Shown: in pieces, positions 1 through 7,223 of the stretch
How positions within the stretch are numbered: the stretch's first letter is position 1
Layout: each line of letters starts with the position of its first letter
Assembly (NCBI GenBank): GCA_937875295.1
Contig: CALLXS010000067.1
Span: 1 to 9,770 of the forward strand
Direction of reading: 5' to 3'
Length of the DNA stretch: 9,770 bases
Source: an uncultured bacterium
GTDB lineage: Bacteria > Bacteroidota > Ignavibacteria > Kapaibacteriales > UBA2268
Position numbers and translations under genes: made by a program
The notes under the pieces: model-generated
The model's database searches: none
Seen by the model: the letters and a program-made list of their open reading frames with translations, nothing else
What the model was told of the DNA's origin: nothing

Positions 1-10
1 GGCATAGGAT

Positions 11-136
11 TCAATCAATGCCAAAAGTTGGAAGATTTATTGGTGAATCTAAAAAACCAACAGCATTAAGTGAAAAAGATATTAATTTTGTAGTAATTTT
101 GTTGTCATCAACGACTAATATAAAAGGTTTTTTCAT
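11..136 (-). pseudogene. Truncated response-regulator receiver (REC) domain, N-terminus only
   Basis: The ATG at 136 opens a 41-codon reading frame that ends in TGA at 11-13. Its first 28 residues are a typical receiver-domain start: a hydrophobic beta strand, the acidic pair in ILVVDDNK (D10 and D11, the Mg-binding site), then the first helix ending in NAVGF. From about residue 29 (near position 50) the sequence no longer resembles a receiver domain. The phosphoacceptor Asp, normally near residue 54, and the Thr/Ser and Lys of the active site are absent. The other two minus-strand frames also hit stops here and look no better, so a single-base frameshift does not restore the domain; a rearrangement junction near 50 fits better. 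The gene lies 98 bases downstream of the PAS gene on the same strand. A genuine 41-residue protein is possible but less likely. Confidence 0.6.
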
Positions 137-234
137 TTTAATAATATATTTTTAGTTTAAGTATTTTATTTTTTTCAAGTAGTTATTTTAAAGTTGACTT
201 AAAATGTTTGATTTTATTTTATTAAATATTGATT

Positions 235-576
235 TTATACTTTATCTCTATCATAATGCTTCATATCATCGGGCAAAATAATTGAAATTTCGACTAACCC
301 AGCTATTTCACCATTATTATAATATGGAGTCTGATGTATAATTTTTTTCTTTTGTTTCTTAGTAATTGTATAGGTATTACTTATATTTTCATTTAACAAT
401 TTTTTAATAATTGCTTTTGAATTTTTATTATGGCAAGAATCTAATTTATTCCCAATTAAATTTTTTCCACCTGAATTACTAAAAGTTTCTATTGATTTAT
501 CATTCATATAAATGATATCCCCATTCAAATCAGAAATTGTAATCGCAAAATTTATTTCTTTATACCAATCAATCAT
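235..576 (-). CDS. Small stand-alone PAS-domain protein
   Basis: This 113-residue protein is essentially one PAS domain. It opens with WYKEINFAITISD, followed by the PAS-like turn NGDIIYMNDKS (19-28), then GGKNLIGNKLDSCH (36-49), and HQTPYYNNGE with the final strand GLVEIS (81-98). I recognise the pattern from short single-domain PAS proteins in Bacteroidota and Clostridia, sometimes mislabelled as cyclases; no output domain (kinase, GGDEF or methyl-accepting) is present. The frame is open from a TTG at 600, but I chose the ATG at 576 because it begins right where the family resemblance begins. There is no signal peptide, so it should be cytoplasmic and sense a ligand or redox state; the conserved Cys-His (48-49) is a possible binding site, which is inference. 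No Shine-Dalgarno sequence precedes it. The receiver-domain remnant lies downstream on the same strand, and the OmpA-type gene diverges from it. Confidence 0.8.
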   Translation of the reverse strand: MIDWYKEINFAITISDLNGDIIYMNDKSIETFSNSGGKNLIGNKLDSCHNKNSKAIIKKLLNENISNTYTITKKQKKKIIHQTPYYNNGEIAGLVEISIILPDDMKHYDRDKV

Positions 577-710
577 AATAATAAACTTTATTTTGTACAA
601 ATTAATTTAAAAAATTCTTAAGAAAGTAAAATTATGAATTTTTTTATAAATTTCATAATAACTTTAATTAAGAAAATTTCTAAATACATTAACAATACAA
701 ATATTATCGT

Positions 711-718
711 TATTTTTG
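711..718 (+). promoter_or_regulatory. Possible Bacteroidota-type -7 element upstream of the OmpA-type gene
   Basis: TATTTTTG matches the Bacteroidota -7 consensus TAnnTTTG and sits 37 bases before the ATG at 756. No convincing TTG of the -33 element is found at the expected distance. In DNA this AT-rich the match could be chance. The rest of the 179-base divergent gap (577-755) is AT-rich and holds only a 10-bp palindrome (TTCTTAAGAA, 615-624). It must also contain the promoter of the PAS gene, which I cannot place. Confidence 0.25.
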
Positions 719-755
719 CAAATAAATTTAATTTATTAAGAAAATAAAAACTTAA

Positions 756-2819
756 ATGAAGAAAATTCTATTAATTTATTTATATATTCTCTTTTCTTCT
801 TCAATTTGTAATGCGAAAGATGATTCATTGAATTATTCTTTAATGCCATATTTTGAATATATGATAATTCATCATGAACCACAATTTGATAAAATTCCTG
901 AAATTCAATATTGTTGTCAATCTCGATCGATCATTAATGATGGTAAAGGTTGGGGTTTAGGTCTAAAATATGAATTATCATTGCCTTTTAATTCATTTAT
1001 TGGTTTAAAAATTGGATATAACAATTTTACTGCAAACATGGCATCACCAGAGAGTCTACTTATGAGACAAGATGACCAAGTAAGTAATATATATATTAGA
1101 CATTATACAAATTCTACTTTTGATGTTGTTTTCATTAATCCATATTTGAAATTAAAATTAATAGATAATATTTCAATATTTTTTGGTGGGTTTGCAGCAC
1201 CCTTTTTAACTAAAAAATATGAAATTTATGAAAAAATTGAATCTCCATTAGATTACGTCTATGACGATACAAAAAGCAATATCAGAAATCAGCAATCAAA
1301 AGATTTTGTAACTGAGAAGGGACTATGGAGTGGATTTAATTTTGGCGTTGGATATGACTTATACTTATTTAAAAATATTTTCTATGTATCACCTGAAATT
1401 AGCTATAATTTAGGAATGAATAATATTATTAAGAACCTAGACTGGGAAGTAAATTCTTTAAATATTGCTATTAATCTTGGATTAAATTTCCATAAACCTA
1501 AAGATGTAAAGGAAATTAGAACTGTAGTAACTAAAATAGATACTGTATATTACAACCAAGATTTTTATAAACAAGAGTTTAAAATCGGCAAAATGAAAAT
1601 TGATTCTACAAAATATATTAGAGATGATGTTACTGAAATTGTTATTGTACATAGTAGAATTGATACTATTTTCAGAGGGAAAAAATACGAATTAAATTTA
1701 AATATGGATAATCAGGATTTATATGTCGAAATAAGAAAAGCTAATCAAGAATTTCAAAATTTAGATGTCGTGTTTTTTAAGAATGAACGTGATGAATTAT
1801 TAACAAATTATAAAATGTTAAAAAACAAAAATGAGTTTAAATTTGATTCAATAGACCCAGATCCAATTAAAATTCATTATAATATATTAAATATAATTGG
1901 TTATAGATTAAATAATTCAGCAAATTCGAAAATTACATTGGTCGGCGAAAGTGATAGTTTAAATCCAAAAAAATTAATTGAAAAAAGATTCAATAAAATT
2001 AAGGAGTATTTGTCGAATATTTGGGGAGTTGATTCAAATAGAATATTTACTAGTATAGAAACTTCATTAAATCAAAATTCTAAAAACAAATATGATTTAA
2101 GATTTATAGAAGAAAATAACAAAATTAAAATTATACCGAATACAAATGAAATATTTGAACCTATTAAGAAAATTAATTTTGATGAAATAAAAACATTTTA
2201 TCCTAATGAAATAAAAATTGATGTCAGTGCAGCAGGTAATATTGAAATTTTAAAATATAATCTTTTGCTTTACCAAAATCTAAATTCTATTTATCAAATT
2301 AATGATTCAATAAAACAAAATACATTTAATATTTATTTGAATGATAGTATAATGAATTCAATTAATTTGTCTAAACCTATTGACGTTACTTATATAGCTG
2401 AATCTTCTGAAAATAAAAAACTTATCACAAGCGATAGTATTTCAATAAATAGAAAAATGCTTAATGAAAAAGTTTCACGTTTAGCCTTGATTTTCTTTGA
2501 GTTTGATAGTGATAAAATTATAAATACTTCACTTGCTCAAATTAATGAACTAACTAAATATATTACAAATAAATCTATAATTTCAATTAAAGGTTATACA
2601 GATAATATTGGTACTCCAGAATATAATAAGCAATTGTCTATAAATCGTGCACAGAATACTGCTCAACTAATACTACAATATCAACCTAAAGCTAATATAA
2701 AGTCAATTGAAGGATTTGGTAGCGAAGTGCATACAAATGGTATTAAATCTTTTGATTCACCTGTAGAAAGGTTCCTCTCAAGAACAGTTGTAATTGAAGT
2801 ATTTGATGAATTATATTGA
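756..2819 (+). CDS. OmpA-family outer-membrane protein with two OmpA-like modules
   Basis: The product has 687 residues and probably links the outer membrane to peptidoglycan. A signal peptide covers residues 1-20 (cleavage after CNA). Residues ~25-247 look like a small outer-membrane beta barrel, with alternating strands such as WGLGLKYELSLP and GFNFGVGYDLYLF. A Cys pair (53-54) lies in its first part. Residues ~336-445 form a degenerate OmpA-like module: VVFF strand, ITLVGESD with D400, and R411. An Ig-like or linker region follows (~470-560). Residues ~575-685 are a canonical OmpA C-terminal domain: FFEFDSDKI (580-588), GYTDNIG with D616, LSINRAQ with R631, and a closing SRTVVIEV strand. 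D616 and R631 have the 15-residue spacing of the diaminopimelate-binding pair of E. coli OmpA (D271/R286). No Shine-Dalgarno sequence precedes the start. The gene stands alone, divergent from the PAS gene and convergent with the TPR gene. Confidence 0.9.
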   Translation: MKKILLIYLYILFSSSICNAKDDSLNYSLMPYFEYMIIHHEPQFDKIPEIQYCCQSRSIINDGKGWGLGLKYELSLPFNSFIGLKIGYNNFTANMASPESLLMRQDDQVSNIYIRHYTNSTFDVVFINPYLKLKLIDNISIFFGGFAAPFLTKKYEIYEKIESPLDYVYDDTKSNIRNQQSKDFVTEKGLWSGFNFGVGYDLYLFKNIFYVSPEISYNLGMNNIIKNLDWEVNSLNIAINLGLNFHKPKDVKEIRTVVTKIDTVYYNQDFYKQEFKIGKMKIDSTKYIRDDVTEIVIVHSRIDTIFRGKKYELNLNMDNQDLYVEIRKANQEFQNLDVVFFKNERDELLTNYKMLKNKNEFKFDSIDPDPIKIHYNILNIIGYRLNNSANSKITLVGESDSLNPKKLIEKRFNKIKEYLSNIWGVDSNRIFTSIETSLNQNSKNKYDLRFIEENNKIKIIPNTNEIFEPIKKINFDEIKTFYPNEIKIDVSAAGNIEILKYNLLLYQNLNSIYQINDSIKQNTFNIYLNDSIMNSINLSKPIDVTYIAESSENKKLITSDSISINRKMLNEKVSRLALIFFEFDSDKIINTSLAQINELTKYITNKSIISIKGYTDNIGTPEYNKQLSINRAQNTAQLILQYQPKANIKSIEGFGSEVHTNGIKSFDSPVERFLSRTVVIEVFDELY

Positions 2820-2834
2820 TATTAAAAAGAATAA

Positions 2835-3890
2835 TTATCTCCTATATGAACGAGAAATAATATTTTTTGGATTTAAATCAATATGATTTTCAGACATAAA
2901 ATTTATTAATTTCTGAAAATCATCTAAATTTGCTTTCATAAATGTTGTAAATTCTTCAATATTTCCCTGACTATACATTAAAAATATGTATGGCTTTAAT
3001 AATTTATTTTTTGCTAATAAATTATGATACTCGTAAATTGGATTTTTAAGACTATTATAATAAATCGATTTGCTCCAAGTTGAATTAAATTCATTAAAAA
3101 GATTATATATAAAATCTAAATTAAATTGTTTATTCTTTAATTTTACTTTATTTAAAGAATGTTGCATTAAAATTTGTGAAGCTATTTCAAAATCATAATT
3201 TGAAGTATCAACTTCATTAGGCAAATAAATAAAATCTTTATTTGTAAGAGTAATTTTAGAAAAATCATCAGAAATTGCAGATTTTAAAATATTATAAATT
3301 TCTTTTGAAGCTAATTGCGTTAAACTATCTTTTAAAGAAATATTAATAAATATTTCTCCATATAAAAGTGGAAATAGATTAATATTTAACTTTGGATAAT
3401 ATGTAATAAGTGGAAAATAATTCTCGCTATATTTGGGGTCATAGAAAATCCCTCTTTCAAAATAATCTGCTGCATCTATAAGTTCTTCTTTGTCCATTAA
3501 TCTATAACCTTTTTCCATAAGGATGCGAGCTGAATTTGGAAAATAAAACAATGCAGAATCTAGCACAAAATCAGCTTGTTTTAAATAATTAATTTGCACA
3601 TTACAATTAATTAGCAATTGATAAACATTTTCATCTTTTACTCCATTAAGAAATAAAGAATCTAATATTTTTTTGGCTGATTGTACATCACCATTTTCAA
3701 TAAAGATAATGCTTTTTTCATATTGAAATCTATAATCGCTTGGATAGACTCTTATCAAAGAATCAATCGCCTGCATAGTCCTTTGCCCTTTATAGTAATC
3801 GATTATTACATCATTTGGTGTTGATTTAGCAAAAGCTAATATTGGACTTATTATTAATAATAAAAGATAAATTTTTTTTAAATAAGACAT
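2835..3890 (-). CDS. Secreted TPR-repeat protein
   Basis: The product has 351 residues. A clear signal peptide, MSYLKKIY plus a Leu/Ile-rich core, probably ends at AFA (residues 19-21), so it is exported to the periplasm or beyond; there is no lipobox Cys. Residues ~35-165 show TPR-like helical hairpins, the clearest around 121-154 with the pattern GYRLMDKEELIDAADYFERG followed by a proline at the next turn. The C-terminal part (~280-345), from NPIYEYHNLLA to NLDDFQKLINFMSEN, resembles the conserved tail of secreted TPR proteins I recall from Bacteroidota, where the glycine/EAYNYW-type motif is stronger; here it is degenerate. Such proteins act as binding scaffolds, and no enzymatic motif is visible. 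It converges with the OmpA-type gene across 15 bases and diverges from hutI. Exact role unknown. Confidence 0.75.
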   Translation of the reverse strand: MSYLKKIYLLLLIISPILAFAKSTPNDVIIDYYKGQRTMQAIDSLIRVYPSDYRFQYEKSIIFIENGDVQSAKKILDSLFLNGVKDENVYQLLINCNVQINYLKQADFVLDSALFYFPNSARILMEKGYRLMDKEELIDAADYFERGIFYDPKYSENYFPLITYYPKLNINLFPLLYGEIFINISLKDSLTQLASKEIYNILKSAISDDFSKITLTNKDFIYLPNEVDTSNYDFEIASQILMQHSLNKVKLKNKQFNLDFIYNLFNEFNSTWSKSIYYNSLKNPIYEYHNLLAKNKLLKPYIFLMYSQGNIEEFTTFMKANLDDFQKLINFMSENHIDLNPKNIISRSYRR

Positions 3891-4027
3891 TTTTTACTTA
3901 ATTTTATATTCTTTTAAAAAGGTTAAATTATTTTCTATCTATAAAACGTATTTATCAACAAAAAGATAAAATTTTCTTAAAAATAAATTAAAATCTTCTA
4001 TACATTTAATAAAAGAAATTCAAAAAT

Positions 4028-5278
4028 ATGAAAAAATTAATAAAAAATATTAGTTCATTAATTACTTTAAAAGAAGGAAATCCCGAATATAGAATTGGAA
4101 AGGAACTCCAAAATATTTCTGAAATTAAAAATGGGGCAATTTACTTTGACGAAAAAATAATATGGACTGGTACAAGTGCAGAAGCAGAGTTAAAATTAAG
4201 CAAAAATGAATTTACACCTGCAGAAATCCTCGATTATACCGGTAGAACTATTATGCCAGGCTTTGTTGATTCTCATTCTCATATTGTGTTTGGTGGAGAT
4301 AGAGCAATTGATTTCGGAAAAAAATTACAAGGATATTCATATAAACAAATAGCAGAAGAAGGTGGAGGAATACTAAATACAGTAAATGGCACTAGAAATG
4401 CTACTTTAGATGAATTAGTAACTAAAGGTGAAAAATTAGCTCTTGAAGCACTTGCTCATGGAACAACGACGATAGAAATTAAATCTGGATACGGGCTTTC
4501 CACAGAATCAGAAATAAAACAATTAAAAGCAATTCAAATTTTAAAAGAAAAATTACCTTTAAAAGTAATTTCTACTTTTATGGGAGCTCACGATTTTCCA
4601 CCAGAATTTAGCAATAATAGAGAAGCTTACATTGATTTATTATGCAATGAGATGCTTCCTATGGTTGCTGAATTAAATTTAGCTGAATTTTGTGATGCTT
4701 TTGTAGATGAGGGGTATTATACTATAGATCAAGGAAGAAGAATTTTTACAAGAGCAAAAGAATTAGGATTTAAAATTAGAGTTCATGCTGACGAAATGGC
4801 ATGTGTAAATGCTGCTGAATTAGCAGCAGAGGTCGGTGCTTATTCTGCAGACCATCTTTTATTTGTGTCAGACGAAGGAATTAATGCAATGAAAAATGCA
4901 GGAACCGTAGCGACCATGATGCCAGGTACAGCATATTTCATTAGAATGCCTTATGCTCCAGCACGAAAAATAATTGAAAATGGAGCAATTACTGCTCTTG
5001 CTTCTGATTGTAATCCTGGTTCATGCTATACTCAAAATATGCAATTAGTAATGTCTTTAGCAACTATTAATATGAAAATGACAGCTGAAGAAGCTATAAC
5101 AGCCTCTACTATTAATGGTGCGAAAGCTCTTGGAATTAGCGATTCTAAAGGATCTTTAGCTGTTGGGAAAGATTCTGATTTTATTTCAATTGATTCGCCA
5201 TCATATATTGAAATGCTTTATCACTTTGGTGTAAATCACGTTAAAGAAGTTTGGATTGCAGGTAAAAAAATAATATAA
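4028..5278 (+). CDS. hutI: Imidazolonepropionase (histidine degradation)
   Basis: HutI (EC 3.5.2.7) hydrolyses 4-imidazolone-5-propionate to N-formimidoyl-L-glutamate, the third step of histidine breakdown, in the cytoplasm. The 416-residue length is normal for the family. The metal-dependent amidohydrolase signature is complete: PGFVDSHSHIVFGGDR with ligands H83 and H85, KSGYGLS (152-158), GAHD (186-189), HADE with ligand H253 and catalytic E256, DHLL with H276, and SDCNPGS with D327. These align by spacing with H80, H82, H249, E252, H272 and D324 of the B. subtilis enzyme. Beta-strand segments at both ends form the usual small composite domain. The leader has only a weak A/G-rich stretch (AAAGAAA), and a loose -7-like TACATTTA lies at 4001-4008. 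No hutH, hutU or formiminotransferase gene is adjacent; the partner is a Dabb protein. Family assignment is firm. Confidence 0.95.
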   Translation: MKKLIKNISSLITLKEGNPEYRIGKELQNISEIKNGAIYFDEKIIWTGTSAEAELKLSKNEFTPAEILDYTGRTIMPGFVDSHSHIVFGGDRAIDFGKKLQGYSYKQIAEEGGGILNTVNGTRNATLDELVTKGEKLALEALAHGTTTIEIKSGYGLSTESEIKQLKAIQILKEKLPLKVISTFMGAHDFPPEFSNNREAYIDLLCNEMLPMVAELNLAEFCDAFVDEGYYTIDQGRRIFTRAKELGFKIRVHADEMACVNAAELAAEVGAYSADHLLFVSDEGINAMKNAGTVATMMPGTAYFIRMPYAPARKIIENGAITALASDCNPGSCYTQNMQLVMSLATINMKMTAEEAITASTINGAKALGISDSKGSLAVGKDSDFISIDSPSYIEMLYHFGVNHVKEVWIAGKKII

Positions 5279-5283
5279 AGGAG
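5277..5283 (+). promoter_or_regulatory. Strong Shine-Dalgarno sequence of the Dabb gene, overlapping the hutI stop
   Basis: AAAGGAG lies 8 bases before the ATG at 5292 and shares its first two bases with the hutI TAA stop. Every other gene with a visible start here has an A/T-rich leader without GGAG. The placement suggests that ribosomes finishing hutI reinitiate on the next cistron. Confidence 0.75.
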
Positions 5284-5291
5284 TAAAAACA

Positions 5292-5597
5292 ATGATTCAT
5301 CATATTGTAATGTGGAAAATTTCAGATAAAACAGATATGAATTTATATCAAGCAAATAAAGAAATTTTAAAAGACGGTTTTAATAATTTATACAAGTTAA
5401 TTACTGAAATACATAAAATCTCATTTCATGAAAATGTAAAGTTAGACGATGAACTTAATTATGATTTGTCGTTATTAGTTGAATTTAAAGATATAAATAA
5501 TTTAAATATATATATTTCTCATCCAGAACATCAGAAATTAGTAAAAATTATTAAATCATTGAATCTCCATAGAGCTTGTATTGATATTGAAGTTTAA
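5292..5597 (+). CDS. Dabb-family (stress-responsive alpha/beta barrel) protein
   Basis: The product has 101 residues and spans one whole Dabb domain (PF07876 type). Visible hallmarks are the first strand IHHIVMWKI with its conserved His, a helix with the second half of the ferredoxin-like fold, and DLSLLVEFKD followed by YISHPEHQKLVKIIK, the family's characteristic YxxHPxH motif (residues ~74-80). Dabb proteins are small cytoplasmic dimers; some are plant stress proteins, others are cyclases or oxygenase-like enzymes, and most bacterial members have no known substrate. The start is fixed by a strong Shine-Dalgarno sequence 8 bases upstream. The gene begins 13 bases after hutI and ends before a strong hairpin, so the two form a two-gene operon. 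A role linked to histidine catabolism can only be inferred from position. Confidence 0.85.
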   Translation: MIHHIVMWKISDKTDMNLYQANKEILKDGFNNLYKLITEIHKISFHENVKLDDELNYDLSLLVEFKDINNLNIYISHPEHQKLVKIIKSLNLHRACIDIEV

Positions 5598-5616
5598 TTA
5601 TTATTTATAATTAATA

Positions 5617-5651
5617 AAAAAGAAATCTGCTTTTAATGCAGATTTCTTTTT
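5617..5651. terminator. Bidirectional rho-independent terminator
   Basis: A perfect 14-bp stem (5617-5630 with 5638-5651) encloses a 7-base loop. The core AGAAATCTGC pairs with GCAGATTTCT, and the outer part is an A tract on the left and a T tract on the right, so it works on both strands. It lies 19 bases after the Dabb stop and 23 bases beyond the stop of the DUF4139 gene arriving on the other strand. It serves both convergent units. Confidence 0.88.
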
Positions 5652-5674
5652 GTTTATAATAAAATTTAATTGAA

Positions 5675-7027
5675 TTAACTTGTTATTCTAATTTTGTATT
5701 TCATTTTTTTTGTTTCATCTTTTTTAACTGGTATTTTAAATTTCATATAGTTTGCTTTTATATCAAAAGGTTCAATGTCAGATTTCAGTAATTCCACGCT
5801 TGCATATAAATTCTTTTGAAAAATTAACTCAATATCTGTAGTTTTTCTGTTCCTTATTTCAAGCTCATATTCAATTTCTATAACTCTATCGCTAATTCTA
5901 TTTTCTTTAATAGAATATTCCTTAATAACAATATCAAATGCTTTACCAATAGTTAAATTAATTTGTTCATCTTTAGGAGTGTGTTTGATAGAAGATTCAC
6001 CTATCAATTCTTTATCAGTACCATCGGTTTTAAATACTCTTACAACGCCCATAGGGAGTGGGATGCCCATATTGTTTTCTTTTGAATTAATAAATTCTAT
6101 CGCTACATCAGGGTTTTGTTCACTATTATTGTTATATAAATGTGATTCATATTTAAATATCTTCTTACAATTAATGTCATATTTATCAAACATTGATACT
6201 TGCTTTTTCTCATTATTTGCTAAAGTAGTTGGATTCGCAACAGTATACATATGATATTCAAAAAATGATTTTTCAGTTGTCATATCTTGATCCATCGCCA
6301 TCTCTAAAGATGCTTTTCTATATTGAGCTCCATAAACAACATTTGGTACAGATTGGCGATTAATATCCCCAGCAATTAATTTAAGTTTAGCATCATTATA
6401 TGTTTTGCCTGATGAATTATCAAGCGATATCCAAGAGCTTAAATCAAGTTTCGTATCTGACTCATTCACTAATGCTACATATTCAGCATTCCAAGTAAGA
6501 CCATCGGTTTGGTATATCAAATCTAAATTTTGTTTTCCTTCAGCTGAAGAATTTATTTTCCATACTAAAGTAGGTTGTAAAACAAAGCCATCTGGTAATT
6601 TACCTACAGAAATTTGATAATCATCTAATTTTGAAATAATAATTAATCCACCATCAGATTTTTGAATTACAATATTATTATATGCAGCAGAAAGCAACTT
6701 ACCTGTAATTGTATTTTTACCAATAAGAGTGATTTCTTGCCCAATATACTTATTCATAATTTTTTGAGAATTTACCAAGTCATATTTAAAATTTTGCTCA
6801 ATAATTTGAGCATTTTTTAAAGATATTTTCACTGTAGCAGGGTTTAATTTTTCTGCTACATCGGTAATAGAATAATCTTGTATTCCTTTTTTTAATTCAA
6901 TTTGTCGTATTTCATTAACTACTCCGCTCCCGCTATTATAAATTGTAACAGCAGTATTTGTTTCGTTTGACATTAATACATTTGTTAAGAGACCCATAGT
7001 AATAATACCAATTTTTATCTTGTTCAT
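5675..7027 (-). CDS. Exported DUF4139-family protein
   Basis: The 450-residue product matches the DUF4139 family in length and motifs; the biochemical function of this family is unknown to me. A signal peptide (MNKIKIGIITMGLLTNVLMS) is present, so it is probably periplasmic or outer-membrane associated. Residues ~23-150 form an N-terminal beta-rich part (AVTIYNSGSGVVNEIRQI). The family core starts with YQTDGLTWNAEYVA (172-185), then WISLDNSSGKTYNDAKLKL into AGDINR (199-224), FFEYHMY with TLANNEKKQVSMF (255-280), GIPLPMGVVRVF (321-332) and a beta-sandwich C-terminus. The start is the ATG at 7027, right before the signal peptide, with an A/T-only leader. It follows recQ on the same strand after 196 bases, so it probably has its own promoter. 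It ends at the bidirectional hairpin. Confidence 0.88.
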   Translation of the reverse strand: MNKIKIGIITMGLLTNVLMSNETNTAVTIYNSGSGVVNEIRQIELKKGIQDYSITDVAEKLNPATVKISLKNAQIIEQNFKYDLVNSQKIMNKYIGQEITLIGKNTITGKLLSAAYNNIVIQKSDGGLIIISKLDDYQISVGKLPDGFVLQPTLVWKINSSAEGKQNLDLIYQTDGLTWNAEYVALVNESDTKLDLSSWISLDNSSGKTYNDAKLKLIAGDINRQSVPNVVYGAQYRKASLEMAMDQDMTTEKSFFEYHMYTVANPTTLANNEKKQVSMFDKYDINCKKIFKYESHLYNNNSEQNPDVAIEFINSKENNMGIPLPMGVVRVFKTDGTDKELIGESSIKHTPKDEQINLTIGKAFDIVIKEYSIKENRISDRVIEIEYELEIRNRKTTDIELIFQKNLYASVELLKSDIEPFDIKANYMKFKIPVKKDETKKMKYKIRITS

Positions 7028-7142
7028 ATTTAAATTATTTATTATTTAAAACTTTTTACATTTAGAATAACGGATAACAATAATTTTTGTTAGAAAATCA
7101 ATCAAAATATATGAAAAAAGATAAAATATTAAGTAAACATTG

Positions 7143-7177
7143 TATTATATATAATTATCATAATGTTATATATAATA
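7143..7177. repeat. AT-only inverted repeat between recQ and the DUF4139 gene
   Basis: Two 12-base arms (7143-7154 and 7166-7177, TATTATATATAA and its complement) are separated by 11 bases. It lies 47 bases beyond the recQ stop within a 196-base gap (7028-7223). No clean T tract follows on the minus strand, so it is a poor intrinsic terminator; it may be an operator, a transcript-end hairpin or an accident of composition. Nothing else convincing is visible in the gap. Confidence 0.35.
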
Positions 7178-7223
7178 TTAAAAATAATTAAATAAATGTT
7201 TTAACTTTTTATATCTTATGTAA

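Noticed and set aside
11..13. TGA as a sense codon extending the receiver fragment.
   Set aside because: Reading through gives no receiver-like residues, and the long genes here (687, 667, 450 and 416 residues) have no internal TGA and use TGG for Trp, so the standard bacterial code applies.
577..600. Eight-codon upstream extension of the PAS protein from a TTG.
   Set aside because: The ATG at 576 begins where the family resemblance begins, and the extra residues add nothing recognisable.
615..624. TTCTTAAGAA palindrome in the PAS/OmpA divergent gap.
   Set aside because: A single 10-bp palindrome in such AT-rich DNA is weak, and no second copy is seen at a regulatory spacing.
924..932. CGATCGATC overlapping palindromes.
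   Set aside because: They fall inside the coding sequence of the OmpA-type protein and are explained by the codons there; no further copies form a pattern.
5979..6617. Two plus-strand open frames (5979-6254 and 6405-6617).
   Set aside because: They lie wholly antisense to the intact DUF4139 gene, whose motifs cover the same bases, and their translations show no domain pattern.
7071..7081. CGGATAACAAT, resembling half of the E. coli lac operator.
   Set aside because: There is no symmetric second half, and a LacI-type operator is not expected at this locus; chance match.
7111..7191. A 26-codon plus-strand frame starting MKKDKILSK in the gap after recQ.
   Set aside because: It overlaps the A/T-only inverted repeat, has no ribosome binding site, and its Ile/Tyr/Asn content is what random AT-rich DNA encodes.
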